Assembly (NCBI GenBank): GCA_964621525.1
Contig: CAZUMS010000001.1
Span: forward strand, 186,001-250,000
DNA: 64,000 nt
Direction of reading: 5' to 3'
Source of the DNA: CAZMGV01 sp964621525 [NCBI: uncultured bacterium]
GTDB lineage: Bacteria > JAGRBM01
In this document: one piece after another, positions 18,695 through 28,084 of the stretch
How the letters are laid out: each line of letters begins with the position of its first letter
Numbering within the stretch: position 1 is the first letter of the stretch
The notes under the pieces: model-generated
What the model saw: only the letters and a program-made list of their open reading frames with translations
Database searches by the model: none
What the model was told of the DNA's origin: nothing
Made by a program: the position numbers and the translations under genes

Positions 18695-19045
18695 TCAGGC
18701 GGCTTTCGCCTGCTCCACGAGCGCCTTGAAGCTTTCGGGCTTCTCGAAGGCCAGCTCGGCGAGGATCTTGCGGTCCAGCTCGACGCCCGCCTTCTTCAGG
18801 CCGGCGATGAACTTGCTGTAGGACAGGCCGTGCTCGCGGACGGCGGCATTGATGCGCTGGATCCACAGGCCGCGGAAGTCCCGCTTCTTCACCCGCCGGT
18901 CGCGGTAGGCGAATTTTCCGCCGCGAATGACGGAGTCGCGGGCGGTCTTGATCAGGCGGCGATGGCCATGGCGCCGGCCTTCGGCCTGGTCGAGAATCTT
19001 GTTGCGGCGGGCGCGTGCTTTGGTTCCACGTTTAACGCGGGGCAT
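18695..19045 (-). CDS. rplT: 50S ribosomal protein L20
   Basis: 116 residues, standard length, beginning [20 protein letters not shown] and containing [21 protein letters not shown]20 is an early assembly protein of the large subunit and in other bacteria represses its own operon by binding the leader mRNA. It lies between rpmI (54 bp upstream) and pheS. Confidence 0.98.
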   Translation of the reverse strand: MPRVKRGTKARARRNKILDQAEGRRHGHRRLIKTARDSVIRGGKFAYRDRRVKKRDFRGLWIQRINAAVREHGLSYSKFIAGLKKAGVELDRKILAELAFEKPESFKALVEQAKAA

Positions 19046-19099
19046 GGTTCAAACTCCTTGGGTATTCGGATTCGGGGACGGCTCTGGCTTCCCTGCGGC

Positions 19100-19297
19100 T
19101 CAGCCGTAGGGGAGCATGATGCTCACGCGGCCTTCATCAGCCTTGCTTACGTAAGCCCGTTTCCGGTGGGTGCGCTTGGTCTGCTGGCTCTTGTTGGCGA
19201 GCAGGTGGCGGGAGTGCCCCTGTTTGAACTTGATCTTGCCCGAGGGCTTCTTCTTGAAGCGCTTCGAGGCCGACTTCAGGGTCTTCATCTTCGGCAT
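19100..19297 (-). CDS. rpmI: 50S ribosomal protein L35
   Basis: 65 residues, full length, with the typical MPKMKTLKSASKRFK start and RHLLANKSQQTKR centre. Preceded by GAGGAG about a dozen bases upstream. A 202 bp spacer separates it from infC and holds a GC hairpin. Confidence 0.97.
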   Translation of the reverse strand: MPKMKTLKSASKRFKKKPSGKIKFKQGHSRHLLANKSQQTKRTHRKRAYVSKADEGRVSIMLPYG

Positions 19298-19451
19298 GGG
19301 TCTTTACTCTCCTCTTGGTTTTTCATCCGGTTTCCCGTGTCGCCCATCAAGGACTCGCGGGGGGAGGTCCGGACAAGGCCGGGTGAATGCACGAAAAGCC
19401 GGGGCGATGTCAACTGGCCGCCCCGGGGCCTGAAACAGCCCGAAACGGCGA

Positions 19452-19476
19452 CGGCCGCCCCCTGAGGTAGCGGCCG
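19452..19476 (-). promoter_or_regulatory. GC-rich hairpin in the infC-rpmI spacer
   Basis: CGGCCGC at 19452-19458 pairs with GCGGCCG at 19470-19476, about two dozen bases after the infC stop. There is no T-run after it, so it is not a simple terminator. In other bacteria the infC-rpmI-rplT transcript carries L20-binding structures in this area. A regulatory role is inferred from position only. Confidence 0.3.
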
Positions 19477-19499
19477 CCCGGTAACGCCCGGAGGGGGGA

Positions 19500-20135
<636 letters not shown>

Positions 20136-20140
20136 GGAAA

Positions 20141-21928
20141 CTACCTCCTGGCCGCGGTCTCGTTGCGGCAGAACGCGATGAATTCATCGATGGATTGCGC
20201 CGGGAGCTGGGTTTTCCCGCGCCCCCTGGGCGCGACCTTCCCCTCGGCTTTTTCGCGGTCCCCGACAACCAGTACGTAGGGAACCTTGCGGACCTGGGCC
20301 TCGCGGACCTTGTAGTTGAGCTTCTCGTTCCGGAGGTCGGCCTCTGCTCTTATACCAACTTCCTTAAGCCGCTTCAATACAAGCTCCGCGTAGTCATCCT
20401 GGGCGTTGGTAATCGTCGCGATCACCACCTGCACGGGGGAGAGCCACAGGGGGAATGCCCCTGCGTAATGCTCCACCAGGATGCCGAAGAACCGTTCCAC
20501 GGAGCCGTAAATGGCCCGGTGAATCATGATCGGCCGGACTTTCGCCCCGCCGGAGTCGGTGTAGTGGAGATCGAACCGTTCGGGCAGGTTGAAGTCCACC
20601 TGCACGGTCGAGCACTGCCAGAGGCGGCCGATGGAGTCCCGGATCTTGATGTCGATCTTGGGTCCATAGAAGGCGCCGCCGCCCTCGTCCACCACGTATT
20701 TGGGGAACCGTTTTTCGAGGACCGACTTCAGCGCCGCCTCGGCCTTGTCCCAGACGGCGACGTCGCCCACGAACTTGGGCGGACGGGTCGATAGGTTCAC
20801 CTCGAAGTCGGTGAAACCGAACGTGCCCAGCACCTCGGTCATGAGGTCCAGGATGGCGTTTACTTCCTGCTGGATCTGGTCCTCGCGGCAGAAGATGTGC
20901 GCGTCGTCCTGCGTGAAGCCGCGCACGCGCATGAGGCCGTGCAGCACGCCGCTCCGCTCGTACCGGTAGACCGTGCCGAGCTCGGCGAACCGGAGCGGCA
21001 GGTCCCGGAAGCTGCGCATCTGGGACCGGTAGATGAGCACATGGAACGGGCAGTTCATGGGCTTCAGCTGGTACATCTCGTCTTCGACTTCGATGGGCCG
21101 GAACATGTTCTCGGCGTAGAAGCTCGTGTGCCCGGAGGTGTTCCAGAGGTTCAGGTGCCCGACGTGCGGCGAATAGACGAAGTCGTAGCCGCCTTTCTGG
21201 CAGAGATCCTTCAGATAGTTTTCAAGGAGATGCCGGATCATCGCGCCGTTCGGATGCCAGAGGATCAGCCCCGCGCCCGAGTTGTCCGGCTGGATGGAGA
21301 AGAGATCCAGCTCCTTGCCCACCTTGCGATGGTCGCGCTTTTCGGCCTCTTCGAGACGCTTCAGGTGGGCGTCCAGCTCGTCCTTCGTCGGGAAGGCCGT
21401 GCCGTAGACGCGCTGGAGCATCTTGTTCTTCTCGTCGCCGCGCCAGTAGGCGCCCGCGAGCTTCAGGAGCTTGAACTCGCGCAGCTCGCCGGTCGATTTC
21501 ACGTGGGGGCCCGTGCACAGGTCGATGAACTCGCCCTGCGAATAGGCGGAGATCACCTCGCCCTCGGGGATGCCCTGGATGATCTCCACCTTGTAGTGCT
21601 GGCCGAGATCCTTGAACTTCCTGACCGCGTCCTCGCGGGAGAGCTCGTGCCGCTGGATCGGGTCGTTGCGCTTCACGATCTCGCGCATCCGCTGTTCCAT
21701 CTTCTCGAGGTCTTCGGGCGTGAACTGACGGTCGTAGTCGAAGTCGTAGTAGAAGCCGGTGTCGATGGCCGGGCCGATGGTGATCTGGACGCCGGGGAAC
21801 AGCTCGTTGGCCGCCTGCGCGAGGAGGTGGGACGTGGAGTGCCGCAGGGTGTCCAGTCCCTGGGGCGACGTATAGTCGAGCACGGTCCCGTCGGTGAGGG
21901 TTCCCTTGGTCGGATCGGTCTTGGCCAT
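20141..21928 (-). CDS. thrS: Threonyl-tRNA synthetase lacking the N-terminal TGS domain
   Basis: Charges tRNA-Thr. The editing domain ([15 protein letters not shown]), the second additional domain, the class II core with motif 2 ([20 protein letters not shown]) and the C-terminal anticodon-binding domain are all present. The usual TGS domain of about 60 residues is missing: only about 28 residues precede the RHSTSH motif, giving 595 residues rather than about 640. Start is the ATG at 21928; a TTG two codons earlier is less likely. The gene heads the thrS-infC-rpmI-rplT-pheST-ihfA group. A terminator-like hairpin sits immediately before its start. Confidence 0.95.
   Translation of the reverse strand: MAKTDPTKGTLTDGTVLDYTSPQGLDTLRHSTSHLLAQAANELFPGVQITIGPAIDTGFYYDFDYDRQFTPEDLEKMEQRMREIVKRNDPIQRHELSREDAVRKFKDLGQHYKVEIIQGIPEGEVISAYSQGEFIDLCTGPHVKSTGELREFKLLKLAGAYWRGDEKNKMLQRVYGTAFPTKDELDAHLKRLEEAEKRDHRKVGKELDLFSIQPDNSGAGLILWHPNGAMIRHLLENYLKDLCQKGGYDFVYSPHVGHLNLWNTSGHTSFYAENMFRPIEVEDEMYQLKPMNCPFHVLIYRSQMRSFRDLPLRFAELGTVYRYERSGVLHGLMRVRGFTQDDAHIFCREDQIQQEVNAILDLMTEVLGTFGFTDFEVNLSTRPPKFVGDVAVWDKAEAALKSVLEKRFPKYVVDEGGGAFYGPKIDIKIRDSIGRLWQCSTVQVDFNLPERFDLHYTDSGGAKVRPIMIHRAIYGSVERFFGILVEHYAGAFPLWLSPVQVVIATITNAQDDYAELVLKRLKEVGIRAEADLRNEKLNYKVREAQVRKVPYVLVVGDREKAEGKVAPRGRGKTQLPAQSIDEFIAFCRNETAARR
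20144..20149 (-). promoter_or_regulatory. Shine-Dalgarno site that fixes the AUC start of infC
   Basis: AGGAGG on the minus strand lies just before the thrS stop codon TAG (20143-20141) and eight bases upstream of the ATC at 20135. This is near-ideal spacing and the main evidence for AUC initiation. Confidence 0.8.
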
Positions 21929-21930
21929 AA

Positions 21931-21966
21931 GCAAACAAAACGGGGATTACCGGTGGCAATCCCCGT
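21931..21966 (-). terminator. Terminator-like hairpin directly upstream of the thrS start
   Basis: ACGGGGATT and AATCCCCGT (21940-21948 and 21958-21966) form a perfect 9 bp stem with a 9-base loop. On the minus strand it is followed by TTTTGTTT and then the thrS ATG. It could end tRNA-Val transcripts or act as an attenuator for thrS. Confidence 0.6.
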
Positions 21967-22030
21967 ATCCTTTTCATCGATTGCCGTTTCCCTGGCCCCT
22001 ACCAACGGGCCGCCGGGACTCGAACGGTTC

Positions 22031-22105
22031 TGGTAGGCGCAGACGGTCTCGAACCGTCGACCTCTACCGTGTCAAGGTAGCGCTCTACCCCTGAGCTATG
22101 CGCCT
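22031..22105 (-). tRNA. tRNA-Val (anticodon GAC), CCA encoded
   Basis: The minus-strand cloverleaf has acceptor AGGCGCA paired with TGCGCCT, D arm GCTC AGGGGTA GAGC, anticodon stem CTACC/GGTAG with loop TTGACAC (anticodon GAC), T arm GACGG TTCGAGA CCGTC, discriminator A and an encoded CCA. It lies 102 bp upstream of thrS on the same strand. Confidence 0.95.
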
Positions 22106-22208
22106 GTCGAACCTGTTTGTACCCGCTCCGGAAGCCCTTTCGGGGTCCCCGCCGCGGGAGCGCCAAGGTAGAGGGAACCTCACGGGGCGTCAAGAGTGAA
22201 ACCGGCGC

Positions 22209-22607
22209 TTACTTCGCATCCGGAAACTTCTCCACGTGGAAGTCACCGTCCCGGCCCGTATAGACCGCCCGGCGGCCCCGGATATGAACGGTGTAGCTGG
22301 CGCATCCGGCCCGCATGACCCGGTGCAGGAACTCGACGTAACCGATCTTCTGCTGCTGCACGTCCCGGATCGTGGCCTGCACGGTTTCGGCGCTGAAGCC
22401 GTCCGCAACGGCCGGAGCATCGGGGATCGGAAGCTTCCCACGGAAATTCTCCCCATTGGCGGCGTAGTACACGCACTCCTGTGCCACCAGATCGGCATAA
22501 TAACGCTCGCAGCCGTTCTCCAAGCACCGCTTCACGACGTCGGGGAAACGGATTTTGCCCTCCAGCGAGAGTTTCGTCGATTCCGAGATCATGTCCCTGT
22601 TCATCAT
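22209..22607 (-). CDS. DUF1398 family protein (YbcV-like)
   Basis: About 132 residues. It resembles the small DUF1398/YbcV proteins: GKIRFPDVVKRCLENGCERYY, a central YYAANGENF, then VQATIRDVQQQKIGYVEFLHRVMRAGCASY. Their biochemical role is not established. I place the start at the ATG at 22607. The frame is open to 22658, but there it runs into the operator palindrome. An ATG at 22604 or 22592 is also possible. It is divergent from a MarR regulator that may control it. Confidence 0.75.
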   Translation of the reverse strand: MMNRDMISESTKLSLEGKIRFPDVVKRCLENGCERYYADLVAQECVYYAANGENFRGKLPIPDAPAVADGFSAETVQATIRDVQQQKIGYVEFLHRVMRAGCASYTVHIRGRRAVYTGRDGDFHVEKFPDAK

Positions 22608-22646
22608 GCCTGCCGTTCTGCTTTCCGGACCCCTAGGTCCTTTTGT

Positions 22647-22658
22647 TTGCCTAGGCAA
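22647..22658. promoter_or_regulatory. Candidate MarR operator between divergent genes
   Basis: TTGCCTAGGCAA is a perfect 12 bp palindrome, a form typical of MarR-family operators. It lies about 40 bases from each of the divergent DUF1398 and marR starts, where it could repress both. Confidence 0.6.
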
Positions 22659-22697
22659 TTATTGTCACGGCAATCATAACCGGTCAAGCTGAATCCC

Positions 22698-23201
22698 ATG
22701 AGCGGCAAAAATTCCGTCACCGGACTTCACGGACATACCGGCTACTGGCTGAACCAGATCCGCCAGCTGGTCCATCATTCGTTCGCGGACAAACTCGAAG
22801 GCCGCGGAATCACGATCCCGCAATGGAACCTGCTGATCGTGCTCTGCACGGGGGAAGCGAGTACGCCCCAGGAAGTCTCCCGGCTGATCGGCGTGGACCC
22901 CGGCGCCGTCACCCGTCTGATCGACCGGCTCGAAGCCAAGGGGTTTGTCCGCCGGAAGGCCGATCCCGACGACCGCCGGGCGACCCGGCTCGAACTCACG
23001 GCGGCAGGACAGGCGCTCGCCCCGGAACTGTCGGAACTGGCCGACCGCAACGACTACGAGTTTTTCAGCTCACTGACGGCGGCGGAACACCGCCAGTTCC
23101 GGGAGCTGCTCGCGAAGCTGCTCCGGGCCCGCGAGATCGATCCGCCCCCTGCCTGGGTCGAAAACGGACCCCAACGGCCCAAAGGGAAAAAACGGAGCTA
23201 A
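22698..23201 (+). CDS. MarR-family transcriptional regulator
   Basis: 167 residues with the winged-helix core QWNLLIVLCTGEASTPQEVS, recognition helix VDPGAVTRLIDRLEAKGFV and wing RRKADPDDRRATRLELTAAG. Such repressors usually act as dimers on palindromes and release DNA on binding phenolic or oxidative ligands. The divergent DUF1398 gene and the intervening palindrome suggest local control plus autoregulation. The ligand is unknown. Confidence 0.9.
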   Translation: MSGKNSVTGLHGHTGYWLNQIRQLVHHSFADKLEGRGITIPQWNLLIVLCTGEASTPQEVSRLIGVDPGAVTRLIDRLEAKGFVRRKADPDDRRATRLELTAAGQALAPELSELADRNDYEFFSSLTAAEHRQFRELLAKLLRAREIDPPPAWVENGPQRPKGKKRS

Positions 23202-23214
23202 CCCGGCGCCCCGG

Positions 23215-23311
23215 ACTCTCCCCCTGACCCCCTCCCTATAAACAGGGAGGGGGAACCGGGGGAAAACCCTCCCTGAGTAGGGAGGGTGGCGGCGGAGCCG
23301 CCGGGAGAGTC
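23215..23311. repeat. MITE/REP-like palindromic element
   Basis: Bounded by the 9 bp inverted repeat GACTCTCCC (23215-23223) and GGGAGAGTC (23303-23311). Inside are three hairpins: 10 bp arms at 23228-23237 and 23244-23253, 8 bp arms at 23267-23274 and 23279-23286, and GGCGGC/GCCGCC at 23288-23293 and 23297-23302. There is no coding capacity. It looks like a dispersed genomic repeat and could also stop marR transcription. Confidence 0.6.
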
Positions 23312-23436
23312 TGATTCCCCTGAAAACGCTTTGCGCCCGGTTTCCGGCTCCCCGATTTCGGGGGCGGAACTCCGGGCGCACTTCCGAGCTATGAGAAAGA
23401 ATAGCACACGATTTCCGGGATCAAGGGGGGGAGGGG

Positions 23437-23476
23437 GCAAATGGAACATAATGGCGCATAATGGCCGCAAATGGAC
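23437..23476. repeat. Four 10 bp tandem repeats with an ATGG core
   Basis: Units gcaaATGGaa, cataATGGcg, cataATGGcc and gcaaATGGac follow each other exactly, with ATGG at 23441, 23451, 23461 and 23471. The spacing of one helical turn suggests protein binding on one face. There is no other support for a function. Confidence 0.5.
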
Positions 23477-23799
23477 CCCTCGAAATGACATCTTTGGTAA
23501 CGGGAAAAAACGATTCTCAACGTCTTAAATGGTGCGGCGCAGGTAGTTGATTTTATTCAGGAACTGCCGGAACGACCCCCGAAACCGGGTCCCCCTTAAC
23601 ACCCCTCCGAAAAAACCTTGTTGCAAGGAACATTCAAAATGGTTTGGGCGGCCCCTCCGCCGGAATCGCGAGCGGGATCAGGGAGTTGAACGGGGCAGTG
23701 CCGGAAAACGGCACATTAAAAAACGGGTTCTTTACACGTTAAATGATGGGCGTACGATCAGAAAACCGGGGTTGACGGGGCCGAGCTTGCGCAGAGGCC

Positions 23800-25092
23800 T
23801 CACCCCTTCTCTTCCAGCGGGAGGGCCTCGAAGCGGCTGGCTTCCACCGGCAGGCCGAGCAGATGGCGGCGCAGCATGTCGAGCACGGCGATGGCCGTGA
23901 TCTGGCGGACCTGCGTGCGGCTTCCGGGGAAGAAGATCTTGCGGACGAAAGTCGCCGACGGAGTCGCCAGCCCGATGAACACGGTACCGACCGGTTTCTG
24001 GGCGGAGCCACCCGTGGGGCCGGCGATGCCGGTGGCCGACAGGGCGAAACGCGAGCCGGAAATCCTGCGGGCGCCTTCGGCCATCGCCTTCGCGCACGCC
24101 TCGCTCACCGCCCCGTGCTCGTTGAGGACCGCCTCGCTCACGCCGAGGACCTCGTGCTTCGCCGTATTCGTGTAGGTCACGAAACTCCGGTCGAAATACG
24201 CCGACGATCCCGGCACCGAGGTCAGCATCTCGCCGATAAGGCCGCCTGTGCAGCTTTCGGCGAGGGAGATCTTCGCCTTTTCCATCGTGAGCAGTTCGCC
24301 CACGACCTCCTCGATCGACTGCCCTTCGGAGAAGATATAGGCGCCGAGCCGCTTGAACACTTCCTTCGACGCCGCTTTCAGGACCTGTTTCGCCGAGGCG
24401 ATATCGGCGCCCTTCACCGTCAGCTTCACCTGGATCTCGGGGAAGTGCGCCCGGAACCCCAGCTTCACGCCGGGGAACTGGTTTTCGAGCCCGTCCAGGA
24501 TCTCGTCAACCTTGGACTCCGGCAGACCGTGAGTGCGGAGCACCTTGACCTCGAAAACGGAGGGTTCGGGCCGCAGCTTGTCGAGCCTCGGAACGACCTG
24601 TTCCGTGAACATCTTCTTCATTTCGCTCGGGACACCGGGCATGAAGAAAAAATGCGCCCGGCCGAGCTTCATCGTGAACCCCGGCGCCGTGCCGACGGGA
24701 TTCGGCAGCACTTCCGAGGCATCCGGGATCATCGCCTGCTTGCGGTTGTTCTCCGGCATGGGACGTCCGCGTGCCTGCCAGAGGAGCTGCATCCGGTCCA
24801 GCGCGGGCTGGTCCAGCTTGAGCCCGCAGCCGCCCGTCTTGGCGGCGATTTCCGTCGTCAGGTCGTCCACCGTCGGCCCGAGGCCGCCCGTGCAGACGCA
24901 CACGTCCGCCCGCTCCCCGATCTCCCGGAACGCCCCTTCCAGATCCGCCCGGTCGTCGCCGACCGTGAGGTGGCGGACCACTTCGAGCCCGAGCGTCCCG
25001 AGCTGGTCGGCAAGCCAGGCGGCATTCGAATCGACGATCTGCCCGGTGAGCACCTCGTCACCGGTGGAAAGCACTTCACATTTGAGCGACAT
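23800..25092 (-). CDS. cinA: CinA: nicotinamide mononucleotide deamidase / MoCF-domain protein
   Basis: 430 residues with both halves of the fused family. The N-terminal MoCF-like COG1058 domain (EVLSTGDEVLTGQIVDSNAAWLA, CTGGLGPTVDDLT) has pyrophosphatase activity on nucleotides in studied members. The C-terminal CinA domain (SLAESCTGGLIGEMLTSVPG, ALSATGIAGPTGGSAQKPVG) deamidates NMN and recycles pyridine nucleotides. It lies downstream of pgpA on the same strand, a common pairing. Confidence 0.93.
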   Translation of the reverse strand: MSLKCEVLSTGDEVLTGQIVDSNAAWLADQLGTLGLEVVRHLTVGDDRADLEGAFREIGERADVCVCTGGLGPTVDDLTTEIAAKTGGCGLKLDQPALDRMQLLWQARGRPMPENNRKQAMIPDASEVLPNPVGTAPGFTMKLGRAHFFFMPGVPSEMKKMFTEQVVPRLDKLRPEPSVFEVKVLRTHGLPESKVDEILDGLENQFPGVKLGFRAHFPEIQVKLTVKGADIASAKQVLKAASKEVFKRLGAYIFSEGQSIEEVVGELLTMEKAKISLAESCTGGLIGEMLTSVPGSSAYFDRSFVTYTNTAKHEVLGVSEAVLNEHGAVSEACAKAMAEGARRISGSRFALSATGIAGPTGGSAQKPVGTVFIGLATPSATFVRKIFFPGSRTQVRQITAIAVLDMLRRHLLGLPVEASRFEALPLEEKG

Positions 25093-25130
25093 GCAACGAC
25101 TCCGTCAGGTTTCAGGATCGGGCGGACGCG

Positions 25131-25664
25131 CTATCCGCCCCAGAACTCGGCCGGGATATGCCCGGCCCGGGAAAGATACCCGAGAACGTGCAGGCAGAGC
25201 AGGGTCCACAGGCCCGCAAAAAGATCGTCCAGCACGACCGCATGGGAACCTTCGGCCTTCCGGTCGAAGATGCGGCAGGGCCAGGGCTTCGTGATGTCGA
25301 ATACCCGGAACAGCACGAGTCCCGCCGCCAGCGTCCAGAGGTTCACCGGCACCAGAATCATCGAGGCGAGAAAACCCACGAATTCGTCGATGACGATATC
25401 GGTGGAGTCGTGGGTCTTGAACAGCGGGTCGCAGATGCCGATGGACCAGGCGGCGATGAAATAGAACCCGGCAACCGTTCCGAGATAAAGCAGCGGCGGC
25501 AGGTGGGACAGCCACACATACCAGAGCGGGGCCGTGACGATCGTCCCCCAGGTGCCCGGCGCACCCGGCAGATGCCCCACAAACCCCACCGTGCCGATGA
25601 AGTGGGCGATCCAGTCGGACGCGCTGCCATGGGGTATGGGCCTCGAAGGCTTGCGGTTTGCCAT
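25131..25664 (-). CDS. pgpA: Phosphatidylglycerophosphatase A
   Basis: 177-residue inner-membrane phosphatase making phosphatidylglycerol. It has the PgpA signatures GAPGTWGT, IDEFVGFLASM, FRVFDITKPWP and VLDDLFAGLW, the last with the metal-site Asp pair, and several hydrophobic helices. It is divergent from the enoyl-CoA hydratase gene and 38 bp upstream of cinA. Confidence 0.92.
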   Translation of the reverse strand: MANRKPSRPIPHGSASDWIAHFIGTVGFVGHLPGAPGTWGTIVTAPLWYVWLSHLPPLLYLGTVAGFYFIAAWSIGICDPLFKTHDSTDIVIDEFVGFLASMILVPVNLWTLAAGLVLFRVFDITKPWPCRIFDRKAEGSHAVVLDDLFAGLWTLLCLHVLGYLSRAGHIPAEFWGG

Positions 25665-25746
25665 CCGCAGGATTCCCTAGCACGGTTTGAATCCCGATTG
25701 CACTCCTCGCAGCGGATTGCCTAGATAGTCCGCGGAGGAACTATCT

Positions 25747-26538
25747 GTGAGCACCCCCCTCGTACTGGTCGAACGCACGCCGACAGGCGTCGTCACCCTC
25801 GCCCTGAACCGGCCGCAGAGCCTGAACGCCATGACGGCGGATCTGGGCGACGCGCTGATTCACAAGATTCAGGAAGTGAAGGACGACCCTTCGGTCCGGG
25901 CCGTGGTGCTCACCGGAGTCGGCAAGGCGTTCTCCGCCGGCGGCGACCTCAAGATGATCGAGGAAAACGGAAAGCGGTCCGTCATGGACAACCGCTCCTA
26001 CATGAAGGATTTCTACCGGCGTTACCTCACGATCCGCGAGATTCCCGTGCCGACCATCGCGGCGTTCAACGGCGCGGCCATCGGTGCGGGCCTGTGCATC
26101 GGCCTTGCCTGCGACATCCGGATCGCCGCGGACGATTCGAAGCTCGCGCTGAACTTCGTGAAGCTAGGCCTTCATCCCGGTATGGGCGCCACCTGGCTGC
26201 TCCCCCGCCTCGTCGGGCCGCAGGCGGCGAGCGACCTCCTGTTCACCGGCCGGATGCTGACGGCGGACGAAGCCCTCAAGATCGGCCTTGTTTACAAGGT
26301 GTATTCGAAGGACACGATGCTGCTCGAAGCGATGAAGCTGGCCGAGGAGATCGCAAAGCAGGCCCCCGTCGCGGTGAAGCTGACCAAGAAGGCGCTCCAG
26401 CAGTCGGAGTTCTGCTTCCTCGACCAGCAGCTCGATTTCGAAGCCGTCCAGCAGGCGGTGACGTTCTCGACGGAGGATTTCCGCGAGGGCATCTCCGCCG
26501 TCGTCTCGAAGCGCACGCCCGCGTTCAAGGGGAACTGA
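25747..26538 (+). CDS. Enoyl-CoA hydratase/isomerase (crotonase family)
   Basis: 263 residues. GTG start at 25747 behind GGAGGA. Crotonase features are the oxyanion-hole segments [11 protein letters not shown] and [23 protein letters not shown], and the region [17 protein letters not shown]. At the second catalytic Glu position the helix reads GMGATWLL, without a Glu, so hydratase chemistry is uncertain and an isomerase or other crotonase activity is possible. It is followed four bases later by rph. Confidence 0.87.
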   Translation: MSTPLVLVERTPTGVVTLALNRPQSLNAMTADLGDALIHKIQEVKDDPSVRAVVLTGVGKAFSAGGDLKMIEENGKRSVMDNRSYMKDFYRRYLTIREIPVPTIAAFNGAAIGAGLCIGLACDIRIAADDSKLALNFVKLGLHPGMGATWLLPRLVGPQAASDLLFTGRMLTADEALKIGLVYKVYSKDTMLLEAMKLAEEIAKQAPVAVKLTKKALQQSEFCFLDQQLDFEAVQQAVTFSTEDFREGISAVVSKRTPAFKGN

Positions 26539-26542
26539 ACCG

Positions 26543-27265
26543 ATGACCGCACGAGCCGACAGCCGCAATCCCGGCGACCTCCGCCCCGTCACCATCACCC
26601 GGAATTTCACGGCCCATGCCGCCGGCAGCGTGCTGATCGAATGCGGCGGCACGAGGGTGATCTGCACGGCGACGGTGGAAGACGACATCCCGAAGTTTCT
26701 CAAGGGCAAGGGCGAAGGCTGGGTGACGGCCGAATACGGCATGCTCCCCGGCTCCACCCACACCCGCACCGACCGCGAGGCGGCCAAAGGCAAGCAGTCG
26801 GGCCGGACGGTCGAGATCCAGCGGCTCATCGGGCGGGCGCTCAGGGCCGCCGTCGATTTCAGGAAGCTCGGCGAACGGTCGATCCGGATCGACTGCGACG
26901 TGATCCAGGCCGACGGAGGGACCCGCTGCGCCTCGATCACCGGCGCGTGGATCGCCCTCCGCGACGCCGTCATCAGGCTCACGATGGAGAACCCCGGGAT
27001 GCCATCGGTGAGCGAGATTCTCACCGACAACATCGTCGCCGTGAGCGTGGGGATGCTGGGCGGCGTTCCGCACCTGGACCTCTGCTACACGGAGGATTCC
27101 TCAGCCGAAGTGGACATGAACGTGATTGCCACCGGCAAGGGCAAGCTGGTGGAGGTTCAGGGAACGGCCGAGCGGGGCGTGTTCTCGCGGGCCGAACTGG
27201 ACAGCCTGCTCGACCTCGCCCTCAAGGGCTGCGGCGAGCTGGCCGCCCTCCAGAACCGGGCGTGA
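26543..27265 (+). CDS. rph: Ribonuclease PH
   Basis: 240 residues. Phosphorolytic 3' exonuclease that trims tRNA 3' ends. It has the family signatures [34 protein letters not shown] with the phosphate-binding Arg region, and [19 protein letters not shown]. It overlaps rdgB by four bases (GTGA), so the two are translationally coupled. The rph-rdgB pair is common in bacteria. Confidence 0.96.
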   Translation: MTARADSRNPGDLRPVTITRNFTAHAAGSVLIECGGTRVICTATVEDDIPKFLKGKGEGWVTAEYGMLPGSTHTRTDREAAKGKQSGRTVEIQRLIGRALRAAVDFRKLGERSIRIDCDVIQADGGTRCASITGAWIALRDAVIRLTMENPGMPSVSEILTDNIVAVSVGMLGGVPHLDLCYTEDSSAEVDMNVIATGKGKLVEVQGTAERGVFSRAELDSLLDLALKGCGELAALQNRA

Positions 27266-27882
27266 AGCGGCTTCTTCTCGCCACCACCAACGCCGGGAAG
27301 CTTCGCGAACTCCGGGCGCTCGTGGAGCCGCTCGGCATTCAGGTGGTGTCGCCGGGAGATTTCCCGGACCGCCCTGCCCTTGCGGTCGAGGAAACCGGAA
27401 ACACGTTCGAGGAAAATGCCCGGCTGAAGGCCCATGCCTGCTCGAAATACTACGGCCTCACTGCCCTCGCCGACGACTCCGGCCTCGCGGTCGATGCCCT
27501 CGGCGGCGCGCCGGGAGTCCGGAGCGCCCGTTATGCCGGTGACGGCGCTTCGGACGCCGAAAACGTCCGGAAGCTCCTCGATGCCCTGAAAGATGTCCCC
27601 GATGAGTCGAGAAGCGCCGCATTCGTGTGCGTGCTGTGTCTTGCCCAGCCGGACGGAACGGACCGGCTGTTCCGGGGCGAATGCAAGGGAACGATCACCC
27701 GCCAGCCCCGGGGGGAAGGCGGATTCGGCTACGACCCTGTGTTCATGCACCCGGACTTCAGGGGCCGCACGTTCGCGGAAATCTCCCCGGCCGGGAAAAA
27801 TTCCGTCAGCCACCGGGGGGCCGCCATGACCCGGCTCACGCAGTTTCTAAGCCTCCCGGATCAAACCGGACAAACCCCCTGA
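27262..27882 (+). CDS. rdgB: dITP/XTP pyrophosphatase (RdgB/HAM1)
   Basis: 206 residues from a GTG at 27262 that overlaps the rph stop by four bases. The frame is open far upstream but only as the shadow of rph. It hydrolyses non-canonical purine triphosphates, removing dITP and XTP from the pool. Conserved are [52 protein letters not shown] and [11 protein letters not shown]. Confidence 0.95.
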   Translation: MKRLLLATTNAGKLRELRALVEPLGIQVVSPGDFPDRPALAVEETGNTFEENARLKAHACSKYYGLTALADDSGLAVDALGGAPGVRSARYAGDGASDAENVRKLLDALKDVPDESRSAAFVCVLCLAQPDGTDRLFRGECKGTITRQPRGEGGFGYDPVFMHPDFRGRTFAEISPAGKNSVSHRGAAMTRLTQFLSLPDQTGQTP

Positions 27883-27913
27883 AACCTGTTCAATTCCGGG
27901 CCGTTATAGATTC

Positions 27914-27946
27914 TTGACTCCCTAGTCAGTCCGTCCGCTGTATGTT
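27914..27946 (+). promoter_or_regulatory. Candidate promoter of tRNA-Pro(UGG)
   Basis: TTGACT at 27914-27919 is a good -35. TATGTT at 27941-27946 is a possible -10, but spacing is 21 bp, longer than ideal. The -35 lies in a TGACT-ccct-AGTCA inverted repeat. Placement 20-50 bp before the tRNA is appropriate. Confidence 0.35.
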
Positions 27947-27964
27947 AAATGTTTTGGCCTCAAA

Positions 27965-28040
<76 letters not shown>

Positions 28041-28084
28041 ACGTGGCCGGCACTTAAATAGAGAAGGCTGGATCAGTAAGTTCT

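Larger units (their letters stand above)
23202..23799. other. 598 bp convergent intergenic region with repeats
   Basis: The largest gap in the window, between the ends of marR and cinA. It holds a 97 bp palindromic element (23215-23311), four 10 bp tandem repeats (23437-23476) and an AT-richer second half with a short hairpin near 23620 (CCTTG/CAAGG). Open frames here lack codon character and recognisable products. A small RNA cannot be excluded. Confidence 0.6.

Noticed and set aside
23215-23476. CRISPR array
   Set aside because: The repeats are palindromic hairpins and a 10 bp tandem, not 25-40 bp repeats separated by unique spacers; no cas genes are present.
23547-23900. Possible small gene of 117 codons in the marR-cinA gap
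   Set aside because: Arg/Pro-rich composition, no ribosome site, and it runs antisense into cinA.
26641-27261. Upstream extension of rdgB
   Set aside because: In this part the frame overlaps rph in another phase and yields Arg/Gly-rich shadow sequence; the GTG at 27262 gives the family N terminus.
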